A stretch of DNA of 64,000 nt from Propioniciclava tarda (GTDB taxonomy: Bacteria > Actinomycetota > Actinomycetes > Propionibacteriales > Propionibacteriaceae): NCBI RefSeq assembly GCF_900182665.1, contig NZ_FXTL01000009.1, forward strand, positions 1 to 64,000, read 5' to 3'. This document shows positions 44,500 to 53,227 of the stretch, in pieces. A program made the translations under genes and the position numbers. The notes beneath the pieces were generated by a model. That model saw only the letters and a list, made by a program, of their open reading frames with translations. It made no database searches and was not told the origin of the DNA. Every line of letters starts with the position of its first letter. Positions within the stretch are counted from its first letter, which is position 1.

Positions 44500-45477
44500 T
44501 TACGTGTACAGGCTGCCCGTGTTGACGACCGGGGTCGCGCGCGAGTCGCTGCACAGGACGACGAGCAGGTTCGAGACCATGGCGGCCTTGCGCTCGTCGT
44601 CGAGGGTGACGATGTCGTCCGCTTCGAGCTTGGTCAGCGCGTTCTGGACCATGCTGACCGCGCCCTCGACGATCTTCTCGCGGGCCGCGATGACGGCCGT
44701 CGCCTGCTGGCGCTGCAGCATCGCCTGGGCGATCTCGGCTGCGTAGGCGAGGGACGAGATGCGGGCCTCGATGACTTCGAGCCCGGCGATGGCGATGCGG
44801 GCGGCGACCTCTTCTGCCAGCTCGCGGGCGACCAGGTCGGTCGAGCCTCGCAGGGTTTCCTCGCCGGGGGCGGCGTTGTCGTAGGGGTGCGAGGTGGCGA
44901 CGTGACGCAGCGCCGACTCGGACTGGACGGCGACGAAGTCCGCGTACTGCTCGACCGCGAACACGCTCTTGGCGGTGTCCGCGACCTGCCAGACGATGAT
45001 CGCGGCGATGTTGACCGGGTTGCCGTCCGCGTCGTTGACCTTCAGCTCGTGGGTCTCGAAGTTGCGCACCTTCACCGAGACCTTGCGCTTCAGGGTGAAG
45101 GGCAGGGTCATCAGCAGGCCGGTCTTGCGGATGGTGCCGACATAGCGTCCGAAGAGCTGGACGACCTTGGTGTCGCCGGGGCTGACGATCACCAGCGAGC
45201 TGCCGATCAGGCCGGCCAGCAGGAACAGCAGCAGCGCGCCGCCGATGGTCGCCAGCACCTTGCTGGGCTCGCTGACGTCGCGCACTGCCGCGTTGACGAT
45301 CAGGGCGGCGCCGCCGATGGCCGAGGCCAAGGCGACCAAGAAGGCGAGGTAGCCGTTCATGGTCCAGGCGCGAAACTCGCTGACCTCGACCCTGGTGCCG
45401 TCGTGGCCGACCGGACGTCCCGCGGCCTCTCCGCCGCTGGATTCCTGGTCGTCGATGCGTTCGATGGTGGTGGACAT
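44500..45477 (-). CDS. SPFH/band-7 domain membrane protein
   Basis: A 325-residue protein with two N-terminal membrane segments (about residues 41-62 and 77-95) followed by an SPFH domain (VVQLFGRYVGTIRKTGLLMT, KVNDADGNPVNIAAIIVWQV) and a long helical region rich in Ala/Glu (ISSLAYAAEIAQAMLQRQQA). Such proteins oligomerise as membrane scaffolds. It is paired with a ribbon-helix-helix gene, an arrangement I recall from other actinobacteria. Confidence 0.85.
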   Translation of the reverse strand: MSTTIERIDDQESSGGEAAGRPVGHDGTRVEVSEFRAWTMNGYLAFLVALASAIGGAALIVNAAVRDVSEPSKVLATIGGALLLFLLAGLIGSSLVIVSPGDTKVVQLFGRYVGTIRKTGLLMTLPFTLKRKVSVKVRNFETHELKVNDADGNPVNIAAIIVWQVADTAKSVFAVEQYADFVAVQSESALRHVATSHPYDNAAPGEETLRGSTDLVARELAEEVAARIAIAGLEVIEARISSLAYAAEIAQAMLQRQQATAVIAAREKIVEGAVSMVQNALTKLEADDIVTLDDERKAAMVSNLLVVLCSDSRATPVVNTGSLYT

Positions 45478-45504
45478 GGTGACCTCCGCTGTGGGGTGAC
45501 TGCT

Positions 45505-45530
45505 ATCTATATGATATCACTTTATCGCCG
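45505..45530. promoter_or_regulatory. AT-rich promoter/operator of the SPFH-RHH unit
   Basis: TATCTATATGATATCAC with a TGATATCA palindrome (45512-45519) is far more AT-rich than its surroundings and stands about 30 bases before the SPFH start codon. It is probably the minus-strand promoter, and the palindrome a possible site for the ribbon-helix-helix protein. Confidence 0.4.
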
Positions 45531-45628
45531 CGGGTGGTCAACGGGTCACAAGTAAGTCGGACGCCGTCGCGCTGCCTCGCCTGTGGTCAGTTGGCCGCGT
45601 GGTCTCAGTGCCAGGTTCCGGGGATCTG

Positions 45629-45653
45629 TTGGCTGAGCCTGTCGAAGCCCCTG
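45629..45653. repeat. GAGCCTGTCGAAG repeat (intergenic)
   Basis: TTGGCTGAGCCTGTCGAAGC followed by CCC is a single intergenic copy of the dispersed repeat between the SPFH and EcsC-like genes. Confidence 0.7.
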
Positions 45654-45757
45654 GGGCATGTCGGCTTACGAGCTCGGGTAGCCACGGCAGTGCCCTCCTG
45701 GGCAACTCGGCCCGGGAGCGCCCAGGCGAACTCGGACCGGCGCCCGCGGCGTCCGGT

Positions 45758-46462
45758 CTAGTCAGACGGGGTCGACTCGGACGCCTTCGCCGGACCAGCC
45801 GTCAACCGCCGCCGGGTCGGGAACTGCTCGCGGCAGTAGGCGCCGACCGAGCTGGTGAACCAGCCGTCCAACGCGCCAGAAACGCCGCCGCCCAACACCG
45901 GAATACGCCGCGCCAACAGGACGACGGCCTGGCGGCCGCCGAGGCGTCCGGACAGATCGCCGAAGACTTCGGCGGCCACGAGCTGGTCCAGGGACGCGTC
46001 GAAGATCGGGGCGGTCGCGATCGCCAGCGGCGTGGTCGGGATCTCGTTGCGCTCGATCATGCCGGTCACGCCGACCTCGCCGAGCAGGCACAGCGCCATG
46101 GCCGTGCGGACGCGGGAGTCGTCCACGTCGTAGCCGCGCAGGTGCGCGATGGACGCCACGAGGCGGCTCTGGACCATGGCTAATCCGGCGATGTTGGCGG
46201 GCAGAAGGAGAGGAGCGGTCCAGAGTCCGCCGAGGTTGGTGATGACGCCTTGGGCCGTCGCCATGCGCACGTGGGTGCTGACCAGGGCGTCGATGGCGGG
46301 CTCGGCCGACCCGTGCTTGACCAGCGCGTGGGCCGCCGTCGCCTTCGCGCCCGGCACCTTGCCGATGCCGTTGATGGCGGCGTCCAGCAGTTGGCGGAGC
46401 ACGTTGCCCCCGACTTCGGGGCCGCGCGTCGCCAGGATCTTGCTGGCTTCTTGGGCGTCCAT
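45758..46462 (-). CDS. EcsC-like membrane-associated protein
   Basis: A 234-residue protein with Gly/Ala-rich hydrophobic stretches (ITNLGGLWTAPLLLPANIAG, VVLLARRIPVLGGGVSGALDG) and VQSRLVASIAHLRGYDVDDSR, a pattern that resembles the EcsC family. Function is unknown. It is divergent from aat. Confidence 0.55.
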   Translation of the reverse strand: MDAQEASKILATRGPEVGGNVLRQLLDAAINGIGKVPGAKATAAHALVKHGSAEPAIDALVSTHVRMATAQGVITNLGGLWTAPLLLPANIAGLAMVQSRLVASIAHLRGYDVDDSRVRTAMALCLLGEVGVTGMIERNEIPTTPLAIATAPIFDASLDQLVAAEVFGDLSGRLGGRQAVVLLARRIPVLGGGVSGALDGWFTSSVGAYCREQFPTRRRLTAGPAKASESTPSD

Positions 46463-46571
46463 GTCCCCAGGGTAGGCGGCGCGGGAAGGGCTGTGGAAGG
46501 ACGGCGTCCGGCGGCGGCTCGTGCGGCGTCCGGGGCGAGTCTTGTCGGACGCGTCTGCGAGGATGCGGGCT

Positions 46572-47249
46572 GTGCGGTTGTCGGGGGTGTTGGGTCCGTG
46601 GTCGGAGTGGCCCGATCAGGATCTCGTCGCGCTCACGGCCGAGTTCGACGCCCCCCTGACGCTTGAGGCGTACTGTGCCGGCGCGTTCCCCATGCCCCTG
46701 CACGACGCCGGGCTGCCCGAGGGGGTGATGGGCTGGTGGTCGCCGATGCGCCGGGCGATTCTGCCGCTCGGGGACCTGCGGGTCACGCGGTCTTTGCGAA
46801 AGTCGGCGCGGCATTACCGGGTGAGCGTCGACCGGGCGTTCGACGAGGTCATCGCCCGGTGTGGCGACCCGAGGCGTCCGGACGGCTGGATCGACTCCGA
46901 CATCGTCCGGGTCTTCACCGAACTGCACGCCGCCGGCGCGGTTCATTCGGTCGAAGTCTGGACGCCGTCCGGCCAGTTGGCCGGTGGTCTGTACGGGGTC
47001 AGCCTGGGCGGATTGTTCGCTGGGGAGTCGATGTTCCACGACCCGGTGATCGGTCGGGACGCCTCGAAGGTCGCGCTGCTGGCACTGGTGGCGTTTCTGT
47101 CGGACGGGCACGAGAGGCTCTTGGATGTGCAGTGGCTGACCCCGCATCTCGAGTCGTTGGGCGCCGTCGAGGTCGACCGGGTGGACTACCTGCGCCTGCT
47201 GAGCGAGGCTTTGGACGTGCCCACGCCTGATTGGGGGAGAGTTGCCTGA
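46572..47249 (+). CDS. aat: Leucyl/phenylalanyl-tRNA-protein transferase
   Basis: Adds Leu/Phe to N-terminal Arg/Lys of proteins for N-end-rule degradation by ClpS/ClpAP. The 225-residue protein has AYCAGAFPM, WWSPMRRAILPLGDLRVTRS, WIDSDIVRVFTELHAAGAVH, YGVSLGGLFAGESMF and WLTPHLESLGA. The start is uncertain: GTG 46572 has GAGGA eight bases before it; the ATG at 46563 is an alternative. The 3' end overlaps the glycosylase gene by eight bases. Confidence 0.92.
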   Translation: MRLSGVLGPWSEWPDQDLVALTAEFDAPLTLEAYCAGAFPMPLHDAGLPEGVMGWWSPMRRAILPLGDLRVTRSLRKSARHYRVSVDRAFDEVIARCGDPRRPDGWIDSDIVRVFTELHAAGAVHSVEVWTPSGQLAGGLYGVSLGGLFAGESMFHDPVIGRDASKVALLALVAFLSDGHERLLDVQWLTPHLESLGAVEVDRVDYLRLLSEALDVPTPDWGRVA

Positions 47250-48177
47250 GTTGCCCGAGGTTGAGGGGCTGCGCCGATTCCTGGCGGGCGAGTTGGTCGG
47301 CGCGACGGTCGCGCGGGCGGAGTTGGCGGCCTTCAGTGCTCTCAAGGCGTTCGCGATGCCGCTGTCGTCGCTGCTCGGCCAGGAGGTCGAGCGGGTCGAA
47401 CGGCGCGGCAAGTTCATCGGCATCGGCGTCGACGGCGCCTGGCTCGCGTTCCACCTTGCCAGGGCCGGTTGGTTGCGCTGGTACGACACGGTGCCGGTCG
47501 CGCCGGCGCGTCCGGGCAAGGGTCCTATCGCGCTGCGGATGGGGTTCGACCCTTCGACAGGCTCAGGGCAGGCTCCTGAAGGCTTGGACGAGGGGGCACC
47601 GTTGGCTGAGCCTGTCGAAGCCTCCCCTATCGGCTTCGACCTGACCGAGGCGGGCACCCAGAAGAAGCTCGCGATCTACGTCGTCCCGCGGCTCGAGGAT
47701 GTGCCCGGAATCGCCACGCTGGGCGCTGATCCGCTGGCGTCCGACTTCACGGTCGACGACTTCGGGGAGGTCCTGGGCGAGCACGGCCGGACGCAACTGA
47801 AGGGCGTCCTGCGCGATCAGCGCATCTTCGCGGGCATCGGCAACGCGTACTCGGACGAGATCCTGCAGGCGGCGGGGCTGAGCCCGTTCAAACTGGCCGG
47901 CACGCTGGCGTCCGAGGACGTTGACCGGCTCTACAGCGCGATGCGCGACGAGTTGGCGGGGGCGATCGAGCGCGCGTCCGGGCTGCCGCCCAAGGAGTTG
48001 AAGGACGACAAGCGCAACAGCATGCGGGTCCACGGCAAGAAGGGGCAGCCGTGCCCGACGTGCGGCACGACGGTCGCCGAGGTGTCGTTCGCGGACTCGT
48101 TCCTCAACTACTGCCCCACCTGCCAGACGGGCGGCAAGATCCTGGCCGATCGGCGCATGTCGAAGCTGCTGAAGTAG
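47242..48177 (+). CDS. Fpg/Nei-family DNA glycosylase
   Basis: Removes oxidised bases. The start codon is TTG: the sequence TTG CCT GAG gives MPELPEVEG, whose Pro2 (nucleophile after Met removal) and Glu3 are essential. The 311-residue protein has the H2TH region (GVLRDQRIFAGIGNAYSDEI) and a C-terminal zinc finger CPTC-x16-CPTC (about residues 270-295). A CTTCGAC-type repeat (47551-47626) inserts DPSTGSGQAP...PLAEPVEASP at about residues 103-128. Overlaps aat by eight bases. Confidence 0.93.
   Translation: MPELPEVEGLRRFLAGELVGATVARAELAAFSALKAFAMPLSSLLGQEVERVERRGKFIGIGVDGAWLAFHLARAGWLRWYDTVPVAPARPGKGPIALRMGFDPSTGSGQAPEGLDEGAPLAEPVEASPIGFDLTEAGTQKKLAIYVVPRLEDVPGIATLGADPLASDFTVDDFGEVLGEHGRTQLKGVLRDQRIFAGIGNAYSDEILQAAGLSPFKLAGTLASEDVDRLYSAMRDELAGAIERASGLPPKELKDDKRNSMRVHGKKGQPCPTCGTTVAEVSFADSFLNYCPTCQTGGKILADRRMSKLLK
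47551..47626. repeat. Two repeat copies inside the Fpg/Nei gene
   Basis: CCTTCGACAGGCTCAGG and, 38 bases on, GGCTGAGCCTGTCGAAGCC, in opposite orientation, form a potential hairpin. Both arms are read in frame. Confidence 0.75.
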
Positions 48178-48383
48178 GTCAGCGTCGCGTGCCGACTCCG
48201 GGGTTGCGCTGTTCGCCCTCGCGAACAGCCACCGCGAAGGCGCTGTGACGAGGACGCTTCCCAGCAATCGCGCGAAACGGCGTCCACAGCTCACCACACA
48301 CTCGGTGGCGAGCGGAGCGGTGGCGGGCATGCGGCGCAGGGCGTACGAAGTAGCCTGATGCCCGCGAGGAGCGGAGGATCCCA

Positions 48384-50027
48384 GTGAGGGTGAAGGCGGT
48401 GGTCGAACGCGCTGCGCGCTGGCCGGACGCCGTCCCGCGGCTCTCCTCCCCGCGGGTGGGGCTGTCGCTCGTGGTGGCGTCCGCCCTTGTCACGATCGTG
48501 GTCGCGGCGCTGGGGCCGTCGGTGGTGACGCTGAACCTGGGTCCGGAAGGCTGGCTGCCGCCGTGGCGGCTTCCGGTCGGGACGCCGCACGAGTGGCCGG
48601 TCACGGTGGCTTTGTGGTGGGGGATCATCCTCGGCGGGCTGGGCCTGTGGGTGCTTCTGCGGGCGTTGGACGCCGGCTGGCGTCCGGGCTGGAAGCGGCT
48701 GTTCGGGCTCGGCGCGGCGCTGAACGTGCTCACGGTGTTAGTGGCGCCCCTGACGTCCGCGGACGTGCTGATGTACGCGGCGTACGGACGGCTGGTCCGG
48801 CTGGGGGTGGACCCGTACGCGGTGACGCCGGCGGCGGTGCTGTCGCGCACGTTCGACCCGCTGTTGGCCTGGACGGAGGGCCCGTGGCAGGACACGCCCT
48901 CGGTCTACGGGCCGCTCGCGACGGCGTCCCAGTGGTTGGCGAACGTGCTCGGCGGGGAGTCGATGCACGACGTCGTCTGGTGGCTCCAGGTCTTCGGGAT
49001 GGTGCCGCTGCTCGTCATCGGCGCGGTGCTGGTGGCGATGGCCGGCGGCGACGAGGTCCGGCAGGCGCGGGCGGTGCTGTTCACGGTCCTGAACCCCCTG
49101 GTGATCTGGGCCGTCGTCGCGGGGGCGCACAACGAGGCGCTGTGTGTGGTGTTCGCGGTGTGCGCGCTGGCGTCCGTGCGGCGGAGCGCGTTCGTCACGG
49201 GCGTGTTCATCGGGCTGGCGGGGACCGTGAAGGTGACGCTGGTCTTCTACGGTCTCGCGCTGGCGTGGGGCTACCGGCGGGATTGGCGGCGGCTGTTGGC
49301 GCTGGGGCTAGGGGCGTTGCTGCCGTTGGCCGTGGCCTACGGGCTCGTGCCGCAGGCGCTGTTCGCGGCGTCCCGGAATACGGGGTACATCTCGCAGGGG
49401 TCCTGGGGGCTGCCGGTGGTGTTCGTGCTGCAGGGGCTCACGGGCGAGGAGTTGGCCCGATCGATCGTCACGAAGGTCGGCTGGGTGCTGCTGGTCGTCA
49501 TTGCCTGGATGCTGTCACGGGTCCTGCCGTGGGACGGGGTCTCGGAGGACTTTTCGGTACAGCGTGGTTCTCGATCCGAAATTCGGGCCGAAAACCCCGA
49601 AAAGCCCAATCGAGAACCACGCCATACCCAGGTCGACACCTTGACACCGGTGGTGGCTGAGACCGACCAGCAGGCCGTGGCGGTGCGCACGGCGGCCGTG
49701 CTGAGCGCGGCGTGGGTGATCACGTCCCCTTGGACGCTGCCCTGGTACGACCTGATCGCCTGGGCGCCGCTGGCGCTGCTGGCCGCCAACCGGGTCGACC
49801 GGATGCTCATCTGGCGCGGGGTGTCGTTGTCCGTCGCTCATGTCACGGCCCGCGCGGTCGTGCTCGGACCCGAGCTGACCTGGATGTCGTGGCTGCTGCG
49901 GGAAATGCTCTGCTCGGTCGTCCAGTGGGGCGTCCTGGTGTGGATCGCGGTGTGGTGGTGGCGCGCCGGACACGAGTTGCCGACTGGGGCTTTCGTTCGG
50001 CGAGGCTGGGCACGCCTCAGGGGCTGA
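48384..50027 (+). CDS. Polyprenyl-phosphomannose-dependent alpha-mannosyltransferase (MptB-like GT87)
   Basis: A 547-residue integral membrane protein with about 12 hydrophobic segments. The first extracytoplasmic loop carries SADVLMYAAYGRLVRLGVDP, matching the D-x-x-x-Y-A-x-x-G motif of MptA/MptB-type lipomannan or polysaccharide mannosyltransferases. It would extend alpha-mannan outside the membrane using decaprenyl-phosphomannose. The loop near residues 393-415 is encoded by a palindromic insertion (49562-49622). GTG start at 48384. Confidence 0.8.
   Translation: MRVKAVVERAARWPDAVPRLSSPRVGLSLVVASALVTIVVAALGPSVVTLNLGPEGWLPPWRLPVGTPHEWPVTVALWWGIILGGLGLWVLLRALDAGWRPGWKRLFGLGAALNVLTVLVAPLTSADVLMYAAYGRLVRLGVDPYAVTPAAVLSRTFDPLLAWTEGPWQDTPSVYGPLATASQWLANVLGGESMHDVVWWLQVFGMVPLLVIGAVLVAMAGGDEVRQARAVLFTVLNPLVIWAVVAGAHNEALCVVFAVCALASVRRSAFVTGVFIGLAGTVKVTLVFYGLALAWGYRRDWRRLLALGLGALLPLAVAYGLVPQALFAASRNTGYISQGSWGLPVVFVLQGLTGEELARSIVTKVGWVLLVVIAWMLSRVLPWDGVSEDFSVQRGSRSEIRAENPEKPNREPRHTQVDTLTPVVAETDQQAVAVRTAAVLSAAWVITSPWTLPWYDLIAWAPLALLAANRVDRMLIWRGVSLSVAHVTARAVVLGPELTWMSWLLREMLCSVVQWGVLVWIAVWWWRAGHELPTGAFVRRGWARLRG
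49562..49622. repeat. Palindromic insertion inside the mannosyltransferase gene
   Basis: GCGTGGTTCTCGAT (49562-49575) and ATCGAGAACCACGC (49609-49622) are perfect 14-bp complements around a 33-base loop, in a region encoding a polar loop (RGSRSEIRAENPEKPNRE). The insert preserves the frame. Confidence 0.65.
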
Positions 50028-50073
50028 GGCGGCCAGCCGAGGGGGTGGCCCGCCTGGTTGGCTGGCTGTCACC

Positions 50074-50582
50074 ATGGCGATGCTCGAACTGCGCATCAGC
50101 CTGCCGACTGCGGCGTCCGACGAGGTCATGACGATCCTGCAGGCGTCGGACGCCGTCGGCACGCTGTCCAGGTTTCCCGGCGCTTCGGTGCGTCCGGAAG
50201 GCGATGTCATCGTCGCTCATGTCGCCCGCGAGGGCGCCGACGCCTTGGTCTCGACCCTGGTCGCCCGGGAGTTGCACCATGAAGGAGGCATCGCCCTCCA
50301 GCCGATTCAGGCGGGGGCCTCGCGGTTGGACTGCCGCGCCGAACACGATGCCCCGGGAAGCGGCAGCGATGCCATGGTCTGGCTGGACGTCACGCAACGC
50401 GCCTACGACGACTCGGAGTTGAACTGGACGTTCCTCGCCTTCATGGTCCTGGCGACCTTGATCGCCGGGGTTGGGATCATCCTCGACTCAACCGTCCTGA
50501 TCGCGGGGCCATGGTCCTCGGCCCGGAGTTCGGCGCCATCGCTGCGCGGACTGCTTCGACGCCGTACAACTGTTGCTCGTAG
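50074..50582 (+). pseudogene. DUF389-family membrane protein, frameshifted and truncated
   Basis: The N-terminal half (MLELRISLPTAASDEVMTIL, DAMVWLDVTQRAYDDSELNW, TFLAFMVLATLIAGVGIILD) is clearly DUF389-like. At 50505-50510 the frame is lost: expected LIAGAMVLGPEFGAIAA is found only after shifting by one base, as AMVLGPEFGAIAA in the next frame. That frame ends in a stop at 50580-50582, far short of the family's multi-membrane-span domain. A one-base deletion and loss of the 3' two-thirds explain this. Confidence 0.8.
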
Positions 50583-50645
50583 CGCCCACCCGCGCCCCGT
50601 GGACGCGACGGTCGGCGTCCGAACGGCCCTCACTACACTGCGGAC

Positions 50646-51554
50646 GTGCTCGGCTACTTCGGACCCCCTGGGACCTTCACCCAACAGGCCCTCCTGCGCA
50701 TCAACGACGGCGAAGAGACGATGCCGTTCGACACGGTGCCGCTGGCCCTGAACGCGGTGCGACAAGGGGTGGTGCGCGCGGCGCTGGTGCCGATCGAGAA
50801 CTCGGTCGAGGGTGGGGTGTCGGCGACGCTGGACAACCTGGCCGGGGACGATCCGCTGATGATCGTGCGCGAGGTGGTGATCCCGGTGGCGTTCGTCCTG
50901 TGCGCGCGTCCGGGGACGAAGTTGGCGGACGTCCGCAAGATCCTGACCCATCCGCATGCCCACGCGCAGACGCGCGACTGGCTGGCCAAGCACGTCAAGG
51001 GCGCGCACGTCACCGAGGGTGGGTCGACCGCGGCGGCGGCCGAGGAGGTCGCGAACCCGGAGTCGCGGTACCAGGCGGCGGTGTGTGCGCGGGTGGCGTC
51101 CGATTTGTACGGGCTCGAGGTGCTCGCCGACAACATCGCCGACAACAAGCACGCGCTGACGCGGTTCGTGCTGGTGGCGCGTCCGGGACGGCCGCCGGCG
51201 GCGTCCGGCTCGGACAAGACGACCCTGGTGGCATTCATGCACGCGGATCATCCGGGTGCCTTGTTGGAGATCTTGGAGCAGTTCGCTGGACGCGGGGTCA
51301 ACCTGTGCCGCATCGAGTCGCGTCCGACCAAGAAGTCGCTCGGGGACTACTGCTTCTCCATCGACGCCGAGGGCCACGTCCTCGAGCCCCGCATGGCCGA
51401 GGCGCTGAAGGGCCTGCATCGGGTCTGCAAGAAGGTGTCGTTCCTGGGCTCGTACCCCCGCGCGGACGCCGTCATGCCGCGCATCGCCCGCGGTTTCACC
51501 GAAGAAGATTTCGAGGACGCCGACCGCTGGCTGGATTCGATTCTGGGGCAGTAG
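50646..51554 (+). CDS. pheA: Prephenate dehydratase
   Basis: Converts prephenate to phenylpyruvate for phenylalanine synthesis. The 302-residue, mono-functional protein begins GYFGPPGTFTQQAL; the substrate motif ALVPIENSVEGGVSATLDNL and TRFVLVARPG follow, and the C-terminal ACT domain shows the regulatory GALLEILEQFAGRGVNLCRIESRP motif (feedback by Phe). The GTG at 50646 is used. The decayed DUF389 gene lies just upstream. Confidence 0.95.
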   Translation: MLGYFGPPGTFTQQALLRINDGEETMPFDTVPLALNAVRQGVVRAALVPIENSVEGGVSATLDNLAGDDPLMIVREVVIPVAFVLCARPGTKLADVRKILTHPHAHAQTRDWLAKHVKGAHVTEGGSTAAAAEEVANPESRYQAAVCARVASDLYGLEVLADNIADNKHALTRFVLVARPGRPPAASGSDKTTLVAFMHADHPGALLEILEQFAGRGVNLCRIESRPTKKSLGDYCFSIDAEGHVLEPRMAEALKGLHRVCKKVSFLGSYPRADAVMPRIARGFTEEDFEDADRWLDSILGQ

Positions 51555-51767
51555 TCCGGACGCCGGGGCGCCGGCCGATGTGGGTGCCGGTGTGGACTAT
51601 GGATCGATCGTCTCGAGAACTCGGACGCCGTGAACTGACTCTGGGTTTGTGGTCTCGGATCCGCACGGCAGAGCGAAGTTCGGGGCTGTGGATAAGTCGG
51701 CTTGCGCGTTTCATTCCGTGAAGCGCGTGCAAGACTGATCGCCCCGATCCGTACCCCAGGAGTCGAG

Positions 51768-52379
51768 ATGCACAGCAACCCTGGTGCCGTCGCAGGAGCA
51801 GCGCTCTTACTGATGCTGCTCGCCGCCTGTCAGCCGGTGCCGACGGGGTCGCCCTCGGTGACGGTGAGTCCCGTGGCGACGGGGCCAGCGCCGGTGTGCA
51901 CGGCGACGCCCGGTGCCACGCCCACCCCCTGCACCGCGGAGCAACAAGCCGCCCAGCAGGCTGAGCAGCAGAAACAGGACGCCCTCTACCGCGAGGCTGA
52001 GCGCGTGTACCGAGCCTTCCTCGCGGAGGACGAGAAGATCTCGCGTGCGGGGTCACTTATGACGCCGGAGATGAAGGACCTACTTGGCGGACCTATGGTG
52101 GCGAGTTTCGCGTCTGTCTACGAACGTCACAAAGCGCAGAACATCCGCGTAGTTGGCGGCGAGTACGTGTTGAATTACATCCGACCCGCTCCCGGCAAGA
52201 CCTATCCGGAGACTGTCGTGGCTATGGAGTCATGCGTTGACGGAACGACGGTGGAGACCTACTCAGGATCAAAGAAGATCGGCAACGGTCGTGCTGTCCA
52301 CGTCTTCACGTTCTACAGCAACGCGGATGGTCCCCTGAAGCTCTGGCATCAGGAGGGAACCGTGGGGGATACATGCTGA
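51768..52379 (+). CDS. Secreted lipoprotein of unknown function
   Basis: A 203-residue lipoprotein: signal peptide with lipobox LLAAC, a Thr/Pro/Ser-rich linker, a Gln/Ala-rich helix (EQQAAQQAEQQKQDALYRE) and a ~110-residue domain with PEMKDLLGGPMVASFASVYE and KLWHQEGTVGDTC. It overlaps the next secreted-protein gene by seven bases. CAGGAG precedes the ATG. I do not know the family beyond its recurrence as a pair in actinobacteria. Confidence 0.7.
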   Translation: MHSNPGAVAGAALLLMLLAACQPVPTGSPSVTVSPVATGPAPVCTATPGATPTPCTAEQQAAQQAEQQKQDALYREAERVYRAFLAEDEKISRAGSLMTPEMKDLLGGPMVASFASVYERHKAQNIRVVGGEYVLNYIRPAPGKTYPETVVAMESCVDGTTVETYSGSKKIGNGRAVHVFTFYSNADGPLKLWHQEGTVGDTC

Positions 52380-53227
52380 CTTACAAGACGAAAGGACTCG
52401 CGGCGGCTGTCGCAACTGTCCTCTTCTTCCTCCTCGCGCCGGCCAATGCTGCATCGGCTTCTCCCAGCGCCACATGCACGGAAGGTGTCTGCATCGTTCT
52501 GGATGGGGTGCCCGAAACTGTGGGGGCGAAAGGCGGTGGAGGGAGCGGAAGTTCAGGTTCGTCGGGTTCCTCCGGGCCAAAGCCGCACCCGCTCTACGGG
52601 TGGTACGGCTGGGACTGGGTGTACGTCGACGAGCATATCGGGACGATCATCCCGGAGTGTGTGGTGGGTCCGCTGTACACCTGCCCGACGGCCCGGGACA
52701 TCGCGGCGGTCCAGGCGGCGTCGCCGCAGCCCTTGCGGCCGTCGTTCTCGGACGTGTCGGCGATCGCCCGCCAACTGGTCCTCACCATGAGCGTCGATCG
52801 GCCGGTGATCCGGGTCGGCCCGGACCCGTCGGCCAACGAGTGGAACATGGCCGTGGTCGGACACCCACTCTGGCTGTGGACCACCGAGCCCGGGACGAAG
52901 TCGGCGACCATGACGAGCAGCGGCTATCGCTTCACCCTGGCGGCGACTCGCACGTCGGTCACGTTCGATCCGGGCGATGGAACCGGCGCCATCACGTGTC
53001 GAAGCATGAGCGCCTACCCCGGGTCCTCGGCCGTCGGTCGCACCTCGCCGACCTGCGGACACACCTATCAACACGCGTCCCCGGCCGGCGGGTCGTTCAC
53101 CATCACGGCCACCGGAACCTGGGAGGTCGACTGGTCGGCCATGGGCTACAGCGGCACCATCCCGCTCACCCTCAGCCAGACCAGGGCGCTCAAGGTCGGC
53201 GAACTGCAGGCGGTCCGGGTCGGCTAG
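52373..53227 (+). CDS. Secreted protein with Gly/Ser linker
   Basis: A 284-residue exported protein. A signal peptide (AAAVATVLFFLLAPANAASA) is followed by a Gly/Ser linker (GGGGSGSSGSSGSSG) and a domain with IRVGPDPSANEWNMAVVGHP, SVTFDPGDGTGAITC and TWEVDWSAMGYSGTIPLTLS. The V-T-F-x-x-G-D-G pattern recalls PKD-like extracytoplasmic beta-sandwich domains. Two cysteines near C-terminal CGHTY could form a disulfide. It is translationally coupled to the lipoprotein gene. Confidence 0.65.
   Translation: MLTYKTKGLAAAVATVLFFLLAPANAASASPSATCTEGVCIVLDGVPETVGAKGGGGSGSSGSSGSSGPKPHPLYGWYGWDWVYVDEHIGTIIPECVVGPLYTCPTARDIAAVQAASPQPLRPSFSDVSAIARQLVLTMSVDRPVIRVGPDPSANEWNMAVVGHPLWLWTTEPGTKSATMTSSGYRFTLAATRTSVTFDPGDGTGAITCRSMSAYPGSSAVGRTSPTCGHTYQHASPAGGSFTITATGTWEVDWSAMGYSGTIPLTLSQTRALKVGELQAVRVG

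Noticed and set aside
50510-50751. Arg/Ser-rich C-terminal tail of the DUF389 open frame
   Set aside because: It overlaps pheA out of frame and has the composition of shadow translation; it results from the frameshift.
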